Program-made: the position numbers and the translations under genes
Notes under the pieces: generated by a model
What the model was told of the DNA's origin: nothing
Database searches by the model: none
The model's input: only the letters and a program-made list of their open reading frames with translations
Source of the DNA: Diplosphaera chodatii
Taxonomy: Eukaryota; Chlorophyta; Trebouxiophyceae; Prasiolales; Stichococcaceae
Length of the DNA stretch: 64,000 nucleotides
Assembly: GCA_032358165.1 (NCBI GenBank)
Contig: JAALGY010000021.1
Coordinates: forward strand, 558,001 to 622,000
Direction of reading: 5' to 3'
Shown here: one piece after another, positions 53,740-64,000 of the stretch
Layout of the letters: each line of letters begins with the position of its first letter
Position numbering within the stretch: position 1 is the stretch's first letter

Positions 53740-56502
53740 ATGGCGCTGGGCTGCAGACTGGTGGTGGTTGCACTGTTGGTGCTCACAGCTGCATGCACAG
53801 CCGAAGCGCGCAAGACAAAAGCAGAGCTCACAAAGGAGGATAGGGTACGCACACCACTGCAAGGACGCTGGAGTCATGCCATTGTACAAACCAACAGGAG
53901 TGCTCACACATCAGCTGTGTGTTTTGCAGAGCCTTTTCGCAATTGCGTCTCCGTTTGGGTTTGGCGCTGATGGTCACGTGGAGCTAGGCATCAGCGAGTT
54001 CCAGGTCTGGCATCATGCCGGTCAGGGCGTCCCAGACCCAGATGTCAAGAGGATGGGCTTCTTCATCACCACATCAGAAGCCCAGACTCTGCTGGAGTTC
54101 GATCTGTCACAGGTGGGTTGCCTCACTGGCTCGTCATGTGTCGTGATAGCAATCCCAATGAAGCTTTTGAGACGCTCACACAGTGGCCTGCACAGTTGCA
54201 ACGACTGATGTGCTGTGTGGTATATGTTGTAGGGCGAGTGTGCACTGGACGCAGAGAACATCGTGAAACTGTTCACGATGGACATGGTGGATCAGCAGAA
54301 GGTGGAGGAGTACGTCTACGAGATGGCACTGCAGGTGAGGCCGAGGATGCCAAGTATCTGCGGCACGATCCGGCAGCGGTTGCAACAGCCAGGAGAACGC
54401 CGCTGTGGGGCAATACGAACCTGTTGCAGGCAGCGGCAGTGCGGCAGGCTGCAGCAGCGTGGCAGGCTGCAGCAGTGTGCACCCGGCAGCTGCAAACGCT
54501 TGGGCAGTGCGGCAGCAGCTTGTTGTCCGTGTCAGCATGACACTATGGGGGTTGTCTATGGACGCAATGCTCCCTGCTGCAAGGGCATTCATCTCAATCA
54601 GCAGCCAAACCCAAAGCTGCTGAGCTGGCAACCTTAGCAGCTGCTGACGAGCAGGCTGTGTCTTGGCAACCGTCACGTGCTGACCCGGTGTCCTGCAGGA
54701 CCTGATTGCGGAGTACCAGGGCGGCGAGTTCTCCATCTTCTTCGCCAACTGCGAGCCGCTGTCGGCGGTGTCCATGGACCTGCGCACGGAGCTGTACAAC
54801 GTCAAGCCCAACGGCAAGCGCGACTACCTGTCCATTGGCGAGGATGCGCTGCCGATGGTGTACATGGTGCGAGCGCACTGTCGTCTCAACGACGTGGTTC
54901 ATGCACACGCGCTTTGGCGCGTCATGCTGCTTTGCTTGCTGGTGTCCCTGGAACGGGTTCTGCCATCTCCATCACTAGCTCTCAGCTCAAAGGATCAATT
55001 GCTGAGCTGTCCATGTTTGCTGCAGATCATGTTTGTGCTGTTTGTGGTGGCCACAATCCTGTGGAGCGTCATCGTGGTGAAAGCCCAGCCGAATGCACAC
55101 CGCATCCACCAGCTCATGATCGTGCTGGTCACTTTCAAGTCATTGACGTTGCTCAGTCAGGTGCGAGACGCTGCGTTGGCACTGCTGTGCCGTTCGTCCC
55201 TGTTTGTCTCCAGTCTATCTTTCAGACTGGAAGTCGAGCCGATCAGCATTGCCTATCACGAGTGCCCCAAAGTATGAGCCACATCAGGCATCATAGCATG
55301 ATTGGTGTGCGCAGGCGGGCATGTATCACCTGATCCGGGCAACAGGGCATGCGGAGGGCTGGTCCGTCGCCTTCTACTTCTTCACCTTCATCCGCGGCAT
55401 CTTGTTCTTCACAGTCATCGTGCTCATTGGCACCGGCTGGTCGTACCTCAAGGTGAACCCTGCAATGTGTAGTGTCCTTCCGTTGTCGCATCTGAAGGGT
55501 CCCAATCAAATACTTGTTATTGCACAGCATGCAGCATTGCCACCCTGCTCGGGGCACGATCTTCTTTCACCACCAATGCAGGTGTTCCTGGCGGACCGCG
55601 AGAAGAAGATCCTGATGGTGGTCATCCCGCTCCAAGTCATGGCGGAGGTGGCCATCATCGTGTTGGACGAGGACACGCCCGCCGCCCGCAACTGGTTCAC
55701 CTGGATGAACATCCTGCACCTGGTGCGCGCTCCTCCTCTGCTGAAGTGACAGCAGAGCGGTTGGACAGGGTGCAACGCAGGGCCGAAGGGGTTGAAATAG
55801 GTTCTCCATTCGTGCTGTGTCCTCCCTGCGCATGTACCTTTTTGAGCTAAATCGGAAGGTCATGAGCAGACTTTGCTGAAGGCGTCGAGACCTGGATACG
55901 GAGACACATTTAGCCCACTGTCGCAGGTGGACATCATCTGCTGCTGCGCGATCCTGTTCCCGATTGTGTGGAGCATAAAGCACCTGCGGGAGGCCAGCCA
56001 GACGGACGGCAAGGCGGCGCGCTCGCTGCACAAGCTGACGCTGTTCCGCCAGTTCTACGTCATGGTCGTGTCGTACATCTACTTCACGCGCATTGTGGTG
56101 CGCGACAGTCCGCATCGCCTGCTGCACAGTGCATGCGTAGCAGGAGGGTGTGGTCCTCAGGCTGGCTTGGGTGCTGTGCTGACCCATGGCGGATGTCACC
56201 CCGATGCAGGTGTACCTGCTGCGGTCCACGATGCCGTTCCGGTATGTGTGGGTCAGTGACGCGGCGGGCGAGTCGGCCACGCTGCTGTTCTACATCATGA
56301 CAGGGCTGTACTTCCGGCCGCACGCACAGAACCCGTACTTTGCAGTCAATGACGATGACATCGACCTTCAGGTGCGCTGTGCAGCATTTTGCAAAATCAT
56401 GCTGCTGCTAGTGCTACCTTGGATGCTGATGCTCGTGGTACGCCGGCCTTCAAACACTCGATCTTCTGTTCCTGCCTGCAGGAGCTGCGTGAAACTGCCT
56501 AA
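53740..56502 (+). CDS. Lung seven-transmembrane (GPR107/108, GOST) family protein
   Basis: These Golgi/endosomal seven-helix proteins have a signal peptide and luminal GOLD-like domain and are linked to cargo recycling. ATG at 53740: MALGCRLVVVALLVLTAACT, a signal peptide. The luminal part has SLFAIASPFGFGADGHVELG, FQVWHHAGQG, RMGFFITTSEAQTLLEFDLS and GEFSIFFANCEPLSAVSMD. Helices: MFVLFVVATILWSVIVVKAQ, HQLMIVLVTFKSLTLLSQ, GWSVAFYFFTFIRGILFFTV with IVLIGTGWSYLK, VFLADREKKILMVVIPLQVM (the family's L-x-D-x-E-K-K loop), DIICCCAILFPIVWSIKHLR, LFRQFYVMVVSYIYFTRIVV, ATLLFYIMTGLYFRP. It ends NPYFAVNDDDIDLQELRETA, stop at 56500. About eleven exons; nothing missing. Confidence 0.92.
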
Positions 56503-56861
56503 AGCAGCTGCTTGCACGCCTGCGGGATTGTGACCTAAGTGCTCCCGTGGGCCAAAGACATCAGCAGACAGTGTCAAGCCCACAGCCAGGAGCTGCTGGT
56601 GTCGGTGACAGTGCCGATGCTTCAGTCAGCCCTTGGCATGAGCAGCGTTTTCTCTGTAGTCATGCAGATTCGACAAATTGTGTCTGTAATACAAGTCTCC
56701 TGCTTAGAGATGTTGCCGCGCTTGGTGCCCGTTACTCGGATTCTGAGACACTCTGGAAAACATGGCAAAGTCGCTGGCTATGAACTTGTATCCGACTCCA
56801 CACTCACCGTTCACCCTCGTGCAAAACACATTCAAACACAGTGTGATGTTCATGTGGAGTA
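56503..56861. other. Convergent intergenic region
   Basis: About 360 bases between the stops of the seven-TM gene and the SDR gene. No gene seen. Confidence 0.4.
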
Positions 56862-58559
56862 TCATGCATACGCTGATGTGAACAAGCGCCGCCATGCAGC
56901 TGTATCCTGCCCTGGCCCATCCCCTTCCATGCTCACCAAAGAAAACTTCCTGCCCTCTACATCATCTGCTGACAGCAGCTGGACCATGGCCTCTGCACGA
57001 CGAGCAGCAGCTGTGGTATATGTTGTAGGCATAACAAGCAAAACCGTAGGTGGGACAGCACTCGATCCTTGTCAGAATTAGATCGCTGGCAGTGAGCACG
57101 GTGGACGTGCTTCTAAGATTTACAAGGGACAACTCCGCACCTGCAACTGCAATGCGGGATGCCTCCCCGTTCTGGTCCTCAGCGGCAGACAGCTGCACGT
57201 TCTGGCGGCTGCCGGCGGTTGCCTGCAGCAGCGTGTTGAGGTCGTAGGAGGTGTATGGCCCGTCCGTGAGCCGCCCCGGCCGCAGCAGCACAAACGGCAG
57301 CCCCGAAGCCTCCAGCAGCTGCTCGGCCTGCCGCTTGTACTTCAACACACCTGGGCGACACACGATACATTCTGGCCGTCACTGACGCATGTCGTGCGCC
57401 AACACCAACAGCAGCAGCGCCGGTGACGGATGACTGCCAGGTGCTCTCAGGTTGGATGTGGTCCCATGCAGCGTGCCCTGAGCCATCAGGTGCGCTGCGC
57501 CCCAGCCGCACCGAACGCATTGAGGATGAGGTAGGGGAAGCTGCCCTGGCGCTCCACGCCGGCCGAGGAGGTGAAGACCACGCGCTTCAGGCCCCCCTGG
57601 GGCAGCACGCCCAGCAGGTTGCGGAAGGACACCAGGTCCGTCTCCTCGGGGTTGCCGCCCTTCCACCTGGACAGCGCACCCAGTCTGGCTGGCATGCCGC
57701 CGAATGCTGGCATGGTGTGCGCTGTCTGGCGCGGTGCACTGCCACGCAGTGGCGCTGAGCTCAGTGGACAGGAGTGAGGGTGCGTGCATCAGCACAGCGC
57801 GAGGCGAGGCGAACGCAGCTGGGGGTGCGCAGCACCTGGCGGACGGGAATGCTGTGGTGCCGAGGGCCCAGCAGATGGCGTCCACACCCTGCAGCTTGGC
57901 CTGCAGCCCGCCAGCCTCCCTCAAGTCTGCCGTCACCACCTGCAGTGAAGCAGGGCGCAGGTGACTGTGCTCTGCGATGTGTCCTAGGACGATGCTGCTT
58001 GCCATACGGCAGGGGGCCTTCAGGCAGCACATGCATGCGATAGAATGCGGTCGACGCCGCCGCCGCCGCCTGGCGCACGCCAGTGGTCACCTCGAGGTTG
58101 GGCTGCTGGCCGAGCACCTCGGCTGCCTTCTGCGGGCTCCTGGCCAGCGCCTTGACCTTGTACCCTCGCTGCAGATCGTTGACACTCTGTTTGAGATGAC
58201 GTGGCTGGACACTGGGTGCAGCTGCGTGTGCACATGTGCGTCGCACCTCCAGCAGCTTCGCGGTGACCAGCTGCCCGACGCCGCCAGTCGCGCCAGCAAC
58301 CAGCACGGTGTCACCTTCGGTCTGCAGTCTGGAAAACATCGTTGGATGGAGGCCCCGCTGCTTCTGGTGTGATTGGCTGCAACATGTGGAGGTATTGCAT
58401 GCTGCACCGCACCGCCGCAGCGCATGATGTTGCGGATGGCCGGGCGCGGAGGTGCGCAGCGGGGGTGTGTCGCCGTCTGGGGCCTACAGCTGAAAGCACC
58501 GGCAGGAATGGTCTGAAGCTGGCTTGATGTTGCAAGCGCATGCTCTGGCAGAGATCCAT
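56862..58559 (-). CDS. Plastid-type NAD(P)-binding Rossmann protein (atypical SDR, At4g31530-like)
   Basis: ATG at 58559: MDLCQSMRLQHQASFRPFLP followed by a Ser/Arg/Ala-rich stretch, a likely chloroplast transit peptide. After an intron comes TEGDTVLVAGATGGVGQLVT, the GxxGxxG dinucleotide loop, then GYKVKALARSPQKAAEVLG, VVTADLREAGGL, GVDAICWALGTTAFPSARW, ETDLVSFRNLLGVLPQGGLK RVVFTSSAGVERQG, and LKYKRQAEQLLEASGLPFVL LRPGRLTDGPYTSYDLNTLL with QATAGSR. The last exon is EAMVQLLSADDVEGRKFSLV, then DTAAWRRLFTSAYA, stop at 56862-56864. The GTTAFPS...W and RPGRLTDGPYTSYDLNTLL blocks match an uncharacterised plant chloroplast SDR as I remember it. Atypical SDRs of this type often lack the catalytic Tyr-x3-Lys, but here KYKRQAE sits near the expected place. 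Substrate unknown. Confidence 0.85.
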
Positions 58560-58736
58560 GTCCAAAGGCCCGAGCCTCGGCGCACGGGCGGGGCGCGTTC
58601 ACAGGTGCAACAGCACCCCGGTCTCAGCGCCAGCCGTTGATGCGGTGCAACGGGTTCAGTAAGCAACGATGGGGGTGCAGTGTTAGCGGTTGGTATCGGG
58701 GTGGGACATTGCGCACCCGTGCACAGGGCGCTGAAC

Positions 58737-59491
58737 ATGAAACTGTATGGTATGAGTCCACCCACTTGAGGCTTTTAGGGTATAATTTTGAATCTGCGAA
58801 TTCGAACTTCGTATTCCGTCGACAGAAACGAAATCAGACCCATAACTAGAGGTCGACGCCTGGTTGCGACCCGGTGTACAAGAACCACCCTGTTCCTAGT
58901 GAAATGCACACTCCCCCGCCGTTTGCTCGAGTAGGGGTCGGGTGTACTGGAGGGGCCTAAACCCTGGCCGCGATTGATCGCGGCTGCGAGCTCGAGTTCG
59001 GACTCGAGGGTTTGGGTTTAAACATCTCCTCCAGTATGTCCAATTGGAAAGCACGACGCCCGTTACTGCCCTTTCCAAGTTAACTAAACCCTAGGTATTA
59101 CTGCATCATCTCGCCGCGCACAGATTCTGCGCCTGCAGAACGCGTGCCCGCGCTTGCAAACCTTAATGTATGCTGCAACAACCCTAACAGTGCTGTTGGA
59201 CGGTGCGCGTCGAGCCAAAGCGCAAGTTTTGCAAGCGCAGCCTAAACCCTAAACCCTAAGGCCATCTGCGCGTCATTTCGCTCCACGCGCTTTTCTAGCG
59301 CGTGAAATGCACATTACATTTGCGCAACGTCTTCCTAGACATCGATTTGGCTTATGAAGGCCCTACTAGCCCGCTGAGAAGTTTGCTATGGTGCGGTCCG
59401 GGCATCCCGTGGTACCAACGCTTAAACCCTGCTTAACTTGGAGCGGACAGTAACGGGGCAAAAGCAATTGGAAATGAAACTGTATGGTATC
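58737..59491. mobile_element. Insertion-like segment with 17-bp direct repeats and scattered telomere motifs
   Basis: The 17-mer atgaaactgtatggtat occurs at 58737-58753 and again at 59475-59491, exactly flanking a 721-bp interval. The interval carries many TTTAGGG/CCCTAAA-type motifs (near 58771, 58958, 59018, 59085, 59241, 59423), whereas the sequence outside has none seen. There is no open frame of note. The repeats look like a target-site duplication from insertion of telomere-associated or retroelement-borne DNA, or a microhomology repair product. It might also be a short non-autonomous element; no terminal inverted repeats or poly(A) tail seen. Confidence 0.55.
59241..59260. repeat. Interstitial telomere-type repeat (CCCTAAA)n
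   Basis: Nearly three tandem CCCTAAA units, the plant/trebouxiophyte telomere repeat. Single degenerate units appear on both sides within the insertion-like segment. Confidence 0.85.
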
Positions 59492-59916
59492 TGGCGATTG
59501 AGTGAAGACAATCTGCAGTACGTAAATGCCAGCTGGCTGGCACCTCCACATGCACACAAGCACGGCGTTTAGCCCTTCATCATGTTTCTCTGTTTGGTCT
59601 CGGCGCATGTGCAATATTATGCTTGCGGTCGCCGCAATGATATCGTGCGGGCCGTCTGCAGGCTCATGTCAACCTGTTGTCATCGTCGGTCACAACGCCG
59701 TTGATGACGCGCGATTGAGGGTTCATCGTGCGAGCCTCTGGTTATCACGATGACCCAAGCGTCAGCCTCATCTAGCTGTGTCGATAGCCTTCGTAGCCTC
59801 AGGAACAGGCAACGGTGACAGCCAGTTCAGGCGATTACAGCGCGGCCGCAGCCTGAGTGGCGGTGTGCAGGCAGCTTCTGGCAGAAGCCCTGCCGCGGCT
59901 CCCTCAATCGCATCGG

Positions 59917-62900
59917 ATGGCAGCCTCGAAGCACTGTTCGCCAGTGGTGGTTGGGATCCTGCTGCTGATGGTCGGCTTGATCGTCATGAACGCAACGTTG
60001 CCGGGCCTTCCAGTGGCTCAGCGCCTGCTGCCTGCAACCTTCATCGCCAGCAGCCGGCGAGCGCTGCATTGTGCAGGTTGGCAGTACATCGCATCAAGGT
60101 GCTCAATGAGTACGCCCTTTCTGCCGCTTACCATTAGAAGGTGCTCCGACAGTCCAACTGGATGCAGGCCGGACTCCGCGGAAAGGGGAGGGTTTACCGC
60201 CGCGCCTCTTGCAGCACCCACACACGCAGCCTGGCTACTTCATGCGCAAGGTCGGTGGGTTGCTGGCCCGCCCAAACAGCAGAGTATGCACAGCCCAGAG
60301 CAAAGGCACGAGCAATCATGGCAGCTGCGTCAACACCACTGTCAGCAGCAGCAACAGCAGCAGCAGCAGCAATGCTAGTGGTGCAGTTGACAGCAGCCCC
60401 TCCAATCAACGGACGCAGGAGCCGCAGCGGAACACAGCGCAGCGTGTGAGCAGCGACACCAGCCAGCCGCCGCACCCACACCTGTACATCTCCTATGTCG
60501 CCGACGGCGGCATGGCCAACCAAGCAATCTCGCACTGGAATGCGATGGCAGCCGCCATTGCCTTGGGCGCCAAAGGAATTGTGAGTCATGCTGTGATGAC
60601 TGCTTTGTCATACAAGGTGCGTTCGTCAGCCAGCAAAGAGACACTAACCTTGTTGCCGCAATATTGCTAGATCCTTCCGCCGGCGAGGGTCCGCACGAAC
60701 TGGACATCAGCACTGAAGACACAGTGGGTGGCGGCGCCTGTGGATGGCGTCTGGGACATCGCATCGTTCCACAGATACGCTGCAGGTGCGTGACAACGCT
60801 TGATCTGCTGCGGCCCCAGCTGGAGTCAGTGCAGTCCTGGCCGCGCCACCATCCGTGTTGCTTGACTGCGGTGCAGGCAAGGGCATCGAGGTCGTGATCT
60901 CGCCATGCTCGCTGGAGCACTATGAGTTAAAGAAGCGATACGCCCTGCAGGATGGCAACTTCTTCGGCCTCGACCAGTCCGAAGTAATCGCATGCATGTA
61001 TATGGTGGTCGATTGTGAGGTGTCTTCACATGTGTGGAGCTACAGCCCTGACAAGTCTGGTGTGTGCAGGTCGTTGAGCTGCCTGGATATGCACTGAAGC
61101 TGTACACACCCAGGCAGTTAGCCGCGCAAGTGAAGAAGGAGCTTTCACAGCGCATGGTGCGCTGTGAACCCTCAGACACAACTGCACATGCAGGGCGCCA
61201 TGAGGATGAAGTGGCAATTTTGAGCTTGAGCACCTGCTCATGTATTGTGGAATGCCCAACAGGGAGATGCTAGCCTGGGGCCGAGCGCAGCCAATTGGAT
61301 AAGCAACGGCGCCAGCAGCACCCAGTCTGCTCAGGGACTGCCAATGCCGCCACAACGCATGCTGCTGTCGATGAGGAGCGGCTTGTTCATGATTAGGACA
61401 CGCGGAATCCCACTCATGACCGAGGTGTGCATATGTGGCCAGCTGCAATTTGTTCCACTCACTCTGTTTGCAATCTGTATGCATGGCCACGTTTGCACTA
61501 GCAAACTGCATTTCGACCCAGTGCTGATCAATCTGCCACCATGACACAGGTGGCAGCGAACCTGCGCTTTGCCCCGCACCTGCACGCCATTGCTCAGCGG
61601 ATCACAGGTGAGCGAATCAACCTGTGACTGCCCTGTCCTACGCGGGTGCACCACGATCAGCTCATGCATTCTCAATGACAAACTGCAGACGATATTCGGC
61701 GCCAGACTGGGTCGCGTGGGTTCAACGGCATACATCTGAGGGTGGAGGAAGACGCCCGAGGGTGGGGTGTTGTGTGAAGGGCTTGCATCCAGCAATGCTG
61801 GTCACGTCGAATCCTGCACGTGTTGCGGAGGCGTGTCCATGCGCACTTGATGGTGCCAGGACAGCATCTTGCTGGCCAGGTGGTACCAGAAGGGAAATCG
61901 TGGCGGCCTTTCGAAAGCATGGAGCCTCTACCTGAACGCTACCAGGAGAGCCGGCTTCAATGCATCCACGCCTCTGGTGTGTGGCGGCAAGCAAGTTGCA
62001 GTGGCTGTTGCAGCTGTGCAGGCAGCTAAATCTGGGAGCAGTACCAAGTCTCCTCTGTGTGCAGTTTGTGGCATCTGGGATCATGGCCAATCCGACACTG
62101 GGCCAGCGAAAGCAGCTTGCCCGCTTCAATGGGACTGCTGCCTCGACCATCATCGAGAAGACGCCCTATCTCAGTGCGTCTGCGTGTCTCACTCTCTGTG
62201 AAGTGCGGGAGTGCAGCAGTGGTCGAATACAAGGCAATGATACTGCAAGTGACATCATTTGGGCCTTGCAGGTGCGGAGGAGCTGGGCACGCTGCACATG
62301 ACACAGCTCGCAGCCATCGACTTCCTGGTCTTAGCCAAGGCAGAGGTGCACTGACACCCTCATTTGCATGCAATTACAACTCCAATGCAGACAGGCTTCT
62401 GCAGACCAGTCACTTCCTCCTGACAAAGGCATGGCAGCTGCAGAGGTTGGTTACATTTGACCCCAGCACCTTCAGTTCGAACCTGGTGGAGCATCGGCTG
62501 CTGCATTTGGGTGTACCAAGGGAGACCGCCACCTGTGTGCTTGGCCTGTGTAACACAATGCCTGATACCGAGGTGCGGTCGACAACCCACTGGCAGCCAG
62601 TGCTGTTCGTCTGTGGTCTGTTTATGACGAGTCGCGCGCTGAACATTCTTGCCTGTGCGCCCTGGTATTCATGCCATGCAATGTGCTGCAGGCCAGGGTG
62701 GTGGCCAATGGCCTCCTGTTTGACACATTTGAGGAGGTAGCGGGGGCAGGGTCGGCAGGCAGCACGATGAACCCGTAGAACTCTGAGATGCAGCAGCAAC
62801 ATCGACGTCCAACGTGACCAAGCCTCGGTCAAGCCGCAGGTCTAACAGCCCTGCAATTGTGGGGCACAATGTTTGGTATGTTGGATCCGGAAAGCATGTG

Positions 62901-63125
62901 ACATCATGCAGACCCGCTACACAGCAGGCTGATGCTCGCACAGCTTGGTGCTTGCAGGCACCCCCGAGAATGGATTTCACAGCGCAACTGCTGCCACACG
63001 CAGGCCATGCAGATAATGATGATCTGCGCATGGCAAGTGTTGAGAATGTTGAGAAGTATGCAAAGCGGCGAATGAACAAGTGGTTTGTCACATCTTCAGC
63101 AGTATTCAGCAATTGTCCAGATTGA
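59917..63125 (+). CDS. GDP-fucose protein O-fucosyltransferase-like, type II membrane protein
   Basis: ATG at 59917: MAASKHCSPVVVGILLLMVG followed by LIVMNATLPGLP, an uncleaved signal anchor for the Golgi or ER. A Ser/Asn-rich stem encoded by CAG/AGC repeats (about 60.3 kb) precedes LYISYVADGGMANQAISHWN, AMAAAIALGAKG, resembling the start of O-FucT domains (GGxxNQ). Then ILPPARVRTNWTSALKTQW, GVWDIASFHRYAAG, AGKGIEVVISPCSLEHYELK, LPGYALKLYTPRQLAAQVKK, ANLRFAPHLHAIAQRI, and GAEELGTLHMTQLAAIDFLV with LAKAE. Further exons: VTFDPSTFSSNLVEHRLLHL, ARVVANGLLFDTFEE, and last MDFTAQLLPHAGHADNDDLR ... KRRMNKW, stop at 63123. The R-F/Y-E-like Arg in ANLRF fits a GDP-fucose-binding residue. Algal O-FucT-like families are divergent, so substrate is unknown. 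Several middle exon joins are uncertain. Confidence 0.6.
60342..60371 (+). repeat. CAG/CAA microsatellite in the O-FucT-like stem
   Basis: A run of ten CAG/CAA-type triplets read in frame as Ser/Asn (AGC/AAC), giving the SSSNSSSSSN stem. Such runs commonly vary in length between strains. Confidence 0.85.
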
Positions 63126-64000
63126 CCACGCCATAGTGGCCCGCAACGTGTGTGAACGTCGTTTGTGTGTATCCGACATTCAATTGTATCGTGGGTGCAG
63201 GCAGTCTGTCTGAGCCAGGGTAGTACCATTAGGTCTTTGGAAGGTGTTGTGTCCTGAAAGCGCCACGAGCTGGCATGGGCCCTCAGGTTCTGTCGAAACC
63301 TACCACCACGCGTTCATGTTGGTTGCCTGATGCATAATGACTCTCGTTCGACGCCACCTGGACAAGCAACGCATGGATTGTGGACCCTGGCAGCCTGCCC
63401 GTCTGTTGTGCGCTCCGTGTGCTCTAATCCCCCTCGCGCCGCAGCCGTTTGGCCCTTGATGTACTTGATGCACGATGCGGCACCCCCCGAGCAACCCGTG
63501 CAACGTGGTGGGTCATGTCAGGAATTTGCCGTTGTATTCCCCGCGCAGGACGAATCTTGCATGTGGTGCATCTTACTGTGCTAGGCGCACGTGCTACACT
63601 GCTCTTCTCGTCCCAGTGACAGACCCGAGGTGCAGGCACACCCTAAACTGGATCACCTCCGTCCTGCGGCACAGACGTGGCCTGTAGCTGAGCCTGGATG
63701 CACCTGCTGTTGTAGCTTACCGCCATCCAGGCGCAGAGCCCTGCGTCGAGCTGCCGGCACCGGCACAGGCTCTGAACCAGCCAGCAGGTGGGCCCCGGCT
63801 CATCAGCGCTGCACACGGGCAGGTGGGCCTGCATCCCAGCGGAGCCGACAACCGGCGCGGCCTTGCTGCCTGAACAGGCCGCCGTCAGCCGGCTGGCGGC
63901 GGGCCACGCCCTTCCCCTGGAGCTCGTTAGAACGCGCAAGAACCCATGACCGGCGGCCCCGACGACGCCGCAGCCGTCCTTCTGTCAGTCGGTACTGCTG
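63126..64000 (-). other. Right-edge region with a possible minus-strand exon
   Basis: About 870 bases. On the minus strand an open frame (63939 to about 63724) ends at a good donor (GGATGGCG followed by GTAAGC) after a Cys-rich stretch (CWLVQSLCRCRQLDAGLCAW). A further open stretch at 63639-63424 could be a following exon. No domain is recognised and the start is outside or unclear, so I do not claim a gene. Confidence 0.25.

Larger units (their letters stand above)
58560..59916. other. Divergent intergenic region carrying a telomere-motif insertion
   Basis: About 1.36 kb between the SDR start and the O-fucosyltransferase-like start. Most of its middle is the insertion-like segment described separately; the flanks are presumed promoters. 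Confidence 0.4.

Overview
The window reads as nuclear DNA of a photosynthetic green alga (Chlorophyta). The genes are GC-rich and cut by many short introns that start with GT and end in (T)GCAG. Gene density is high and strands alternate. One gene is chlorophyllide a oxygenase (CAO) with the long algal-type N-terminal region, so the organism should make chlorophyll b. Short TTTAGGG/CCCTAAA telomere-type motifs occur near 59 kb. No bacterial operon structure is visible. Exon joins were read by eye, so internal boundaries are approximate; starts and stops are given where an ATG or stop codon could be located.

Layout, left to right: a partial ABC ATPase at the edge (-); a lipid-droplet MLDP/SRPP-like protein (+); a small coiled-coil membrane protein (-); the splicing helicase PRP16 (+, 4.5-12.2 kb); a SYP4/syntaxin-16 SNARE (+); an isochorismatase-like hydrolase (-). 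Next comes a 5.4-kb block (17.76-23.19 kb) of a minisatellite with core CCCCTTCTCGTCTTG. It is arranged as a giant imperfect palindrome centred near 20,170, contains two inverted tRNA-like elements, and has a recent 502-bp tandem duplication in its right arm. After it come a plastid HAD-family protein (-), CAO (-), a TST/TMT-type sugar transporter (+), a NECAP endocytic protein (-), a secreted subtilisin-like protease (+), a peroxisomal-type long-chain acyl-CoA synthetase (-), the ribosome-biogenesis factor ESF2/ABT1 (+), a small Cys-rich green-lineage protein (-), AP-4 beta-adaptin (+), a GPR107-type seven-TM protein (+), a plastid-type Rossmann SDR protein (-), a 0.74-kb insertion-like segment carrying telomere-type motifs, and an O-fucosyltransferase-like type II membrane protein (+).

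The genes are mostly unrelated housekeeping functions. Themes that recur are trans-Golgi/endosomal trafficking (SYP4, AP-4 beta, NECAP, GPR107-like), lipid storage and activation (MLDP-like, LACS), and RNA/ribosome processing (PRP16, ESF2). The most unusual content is the palindromic minisatellite and the telomere-motif insertion, not the genes.
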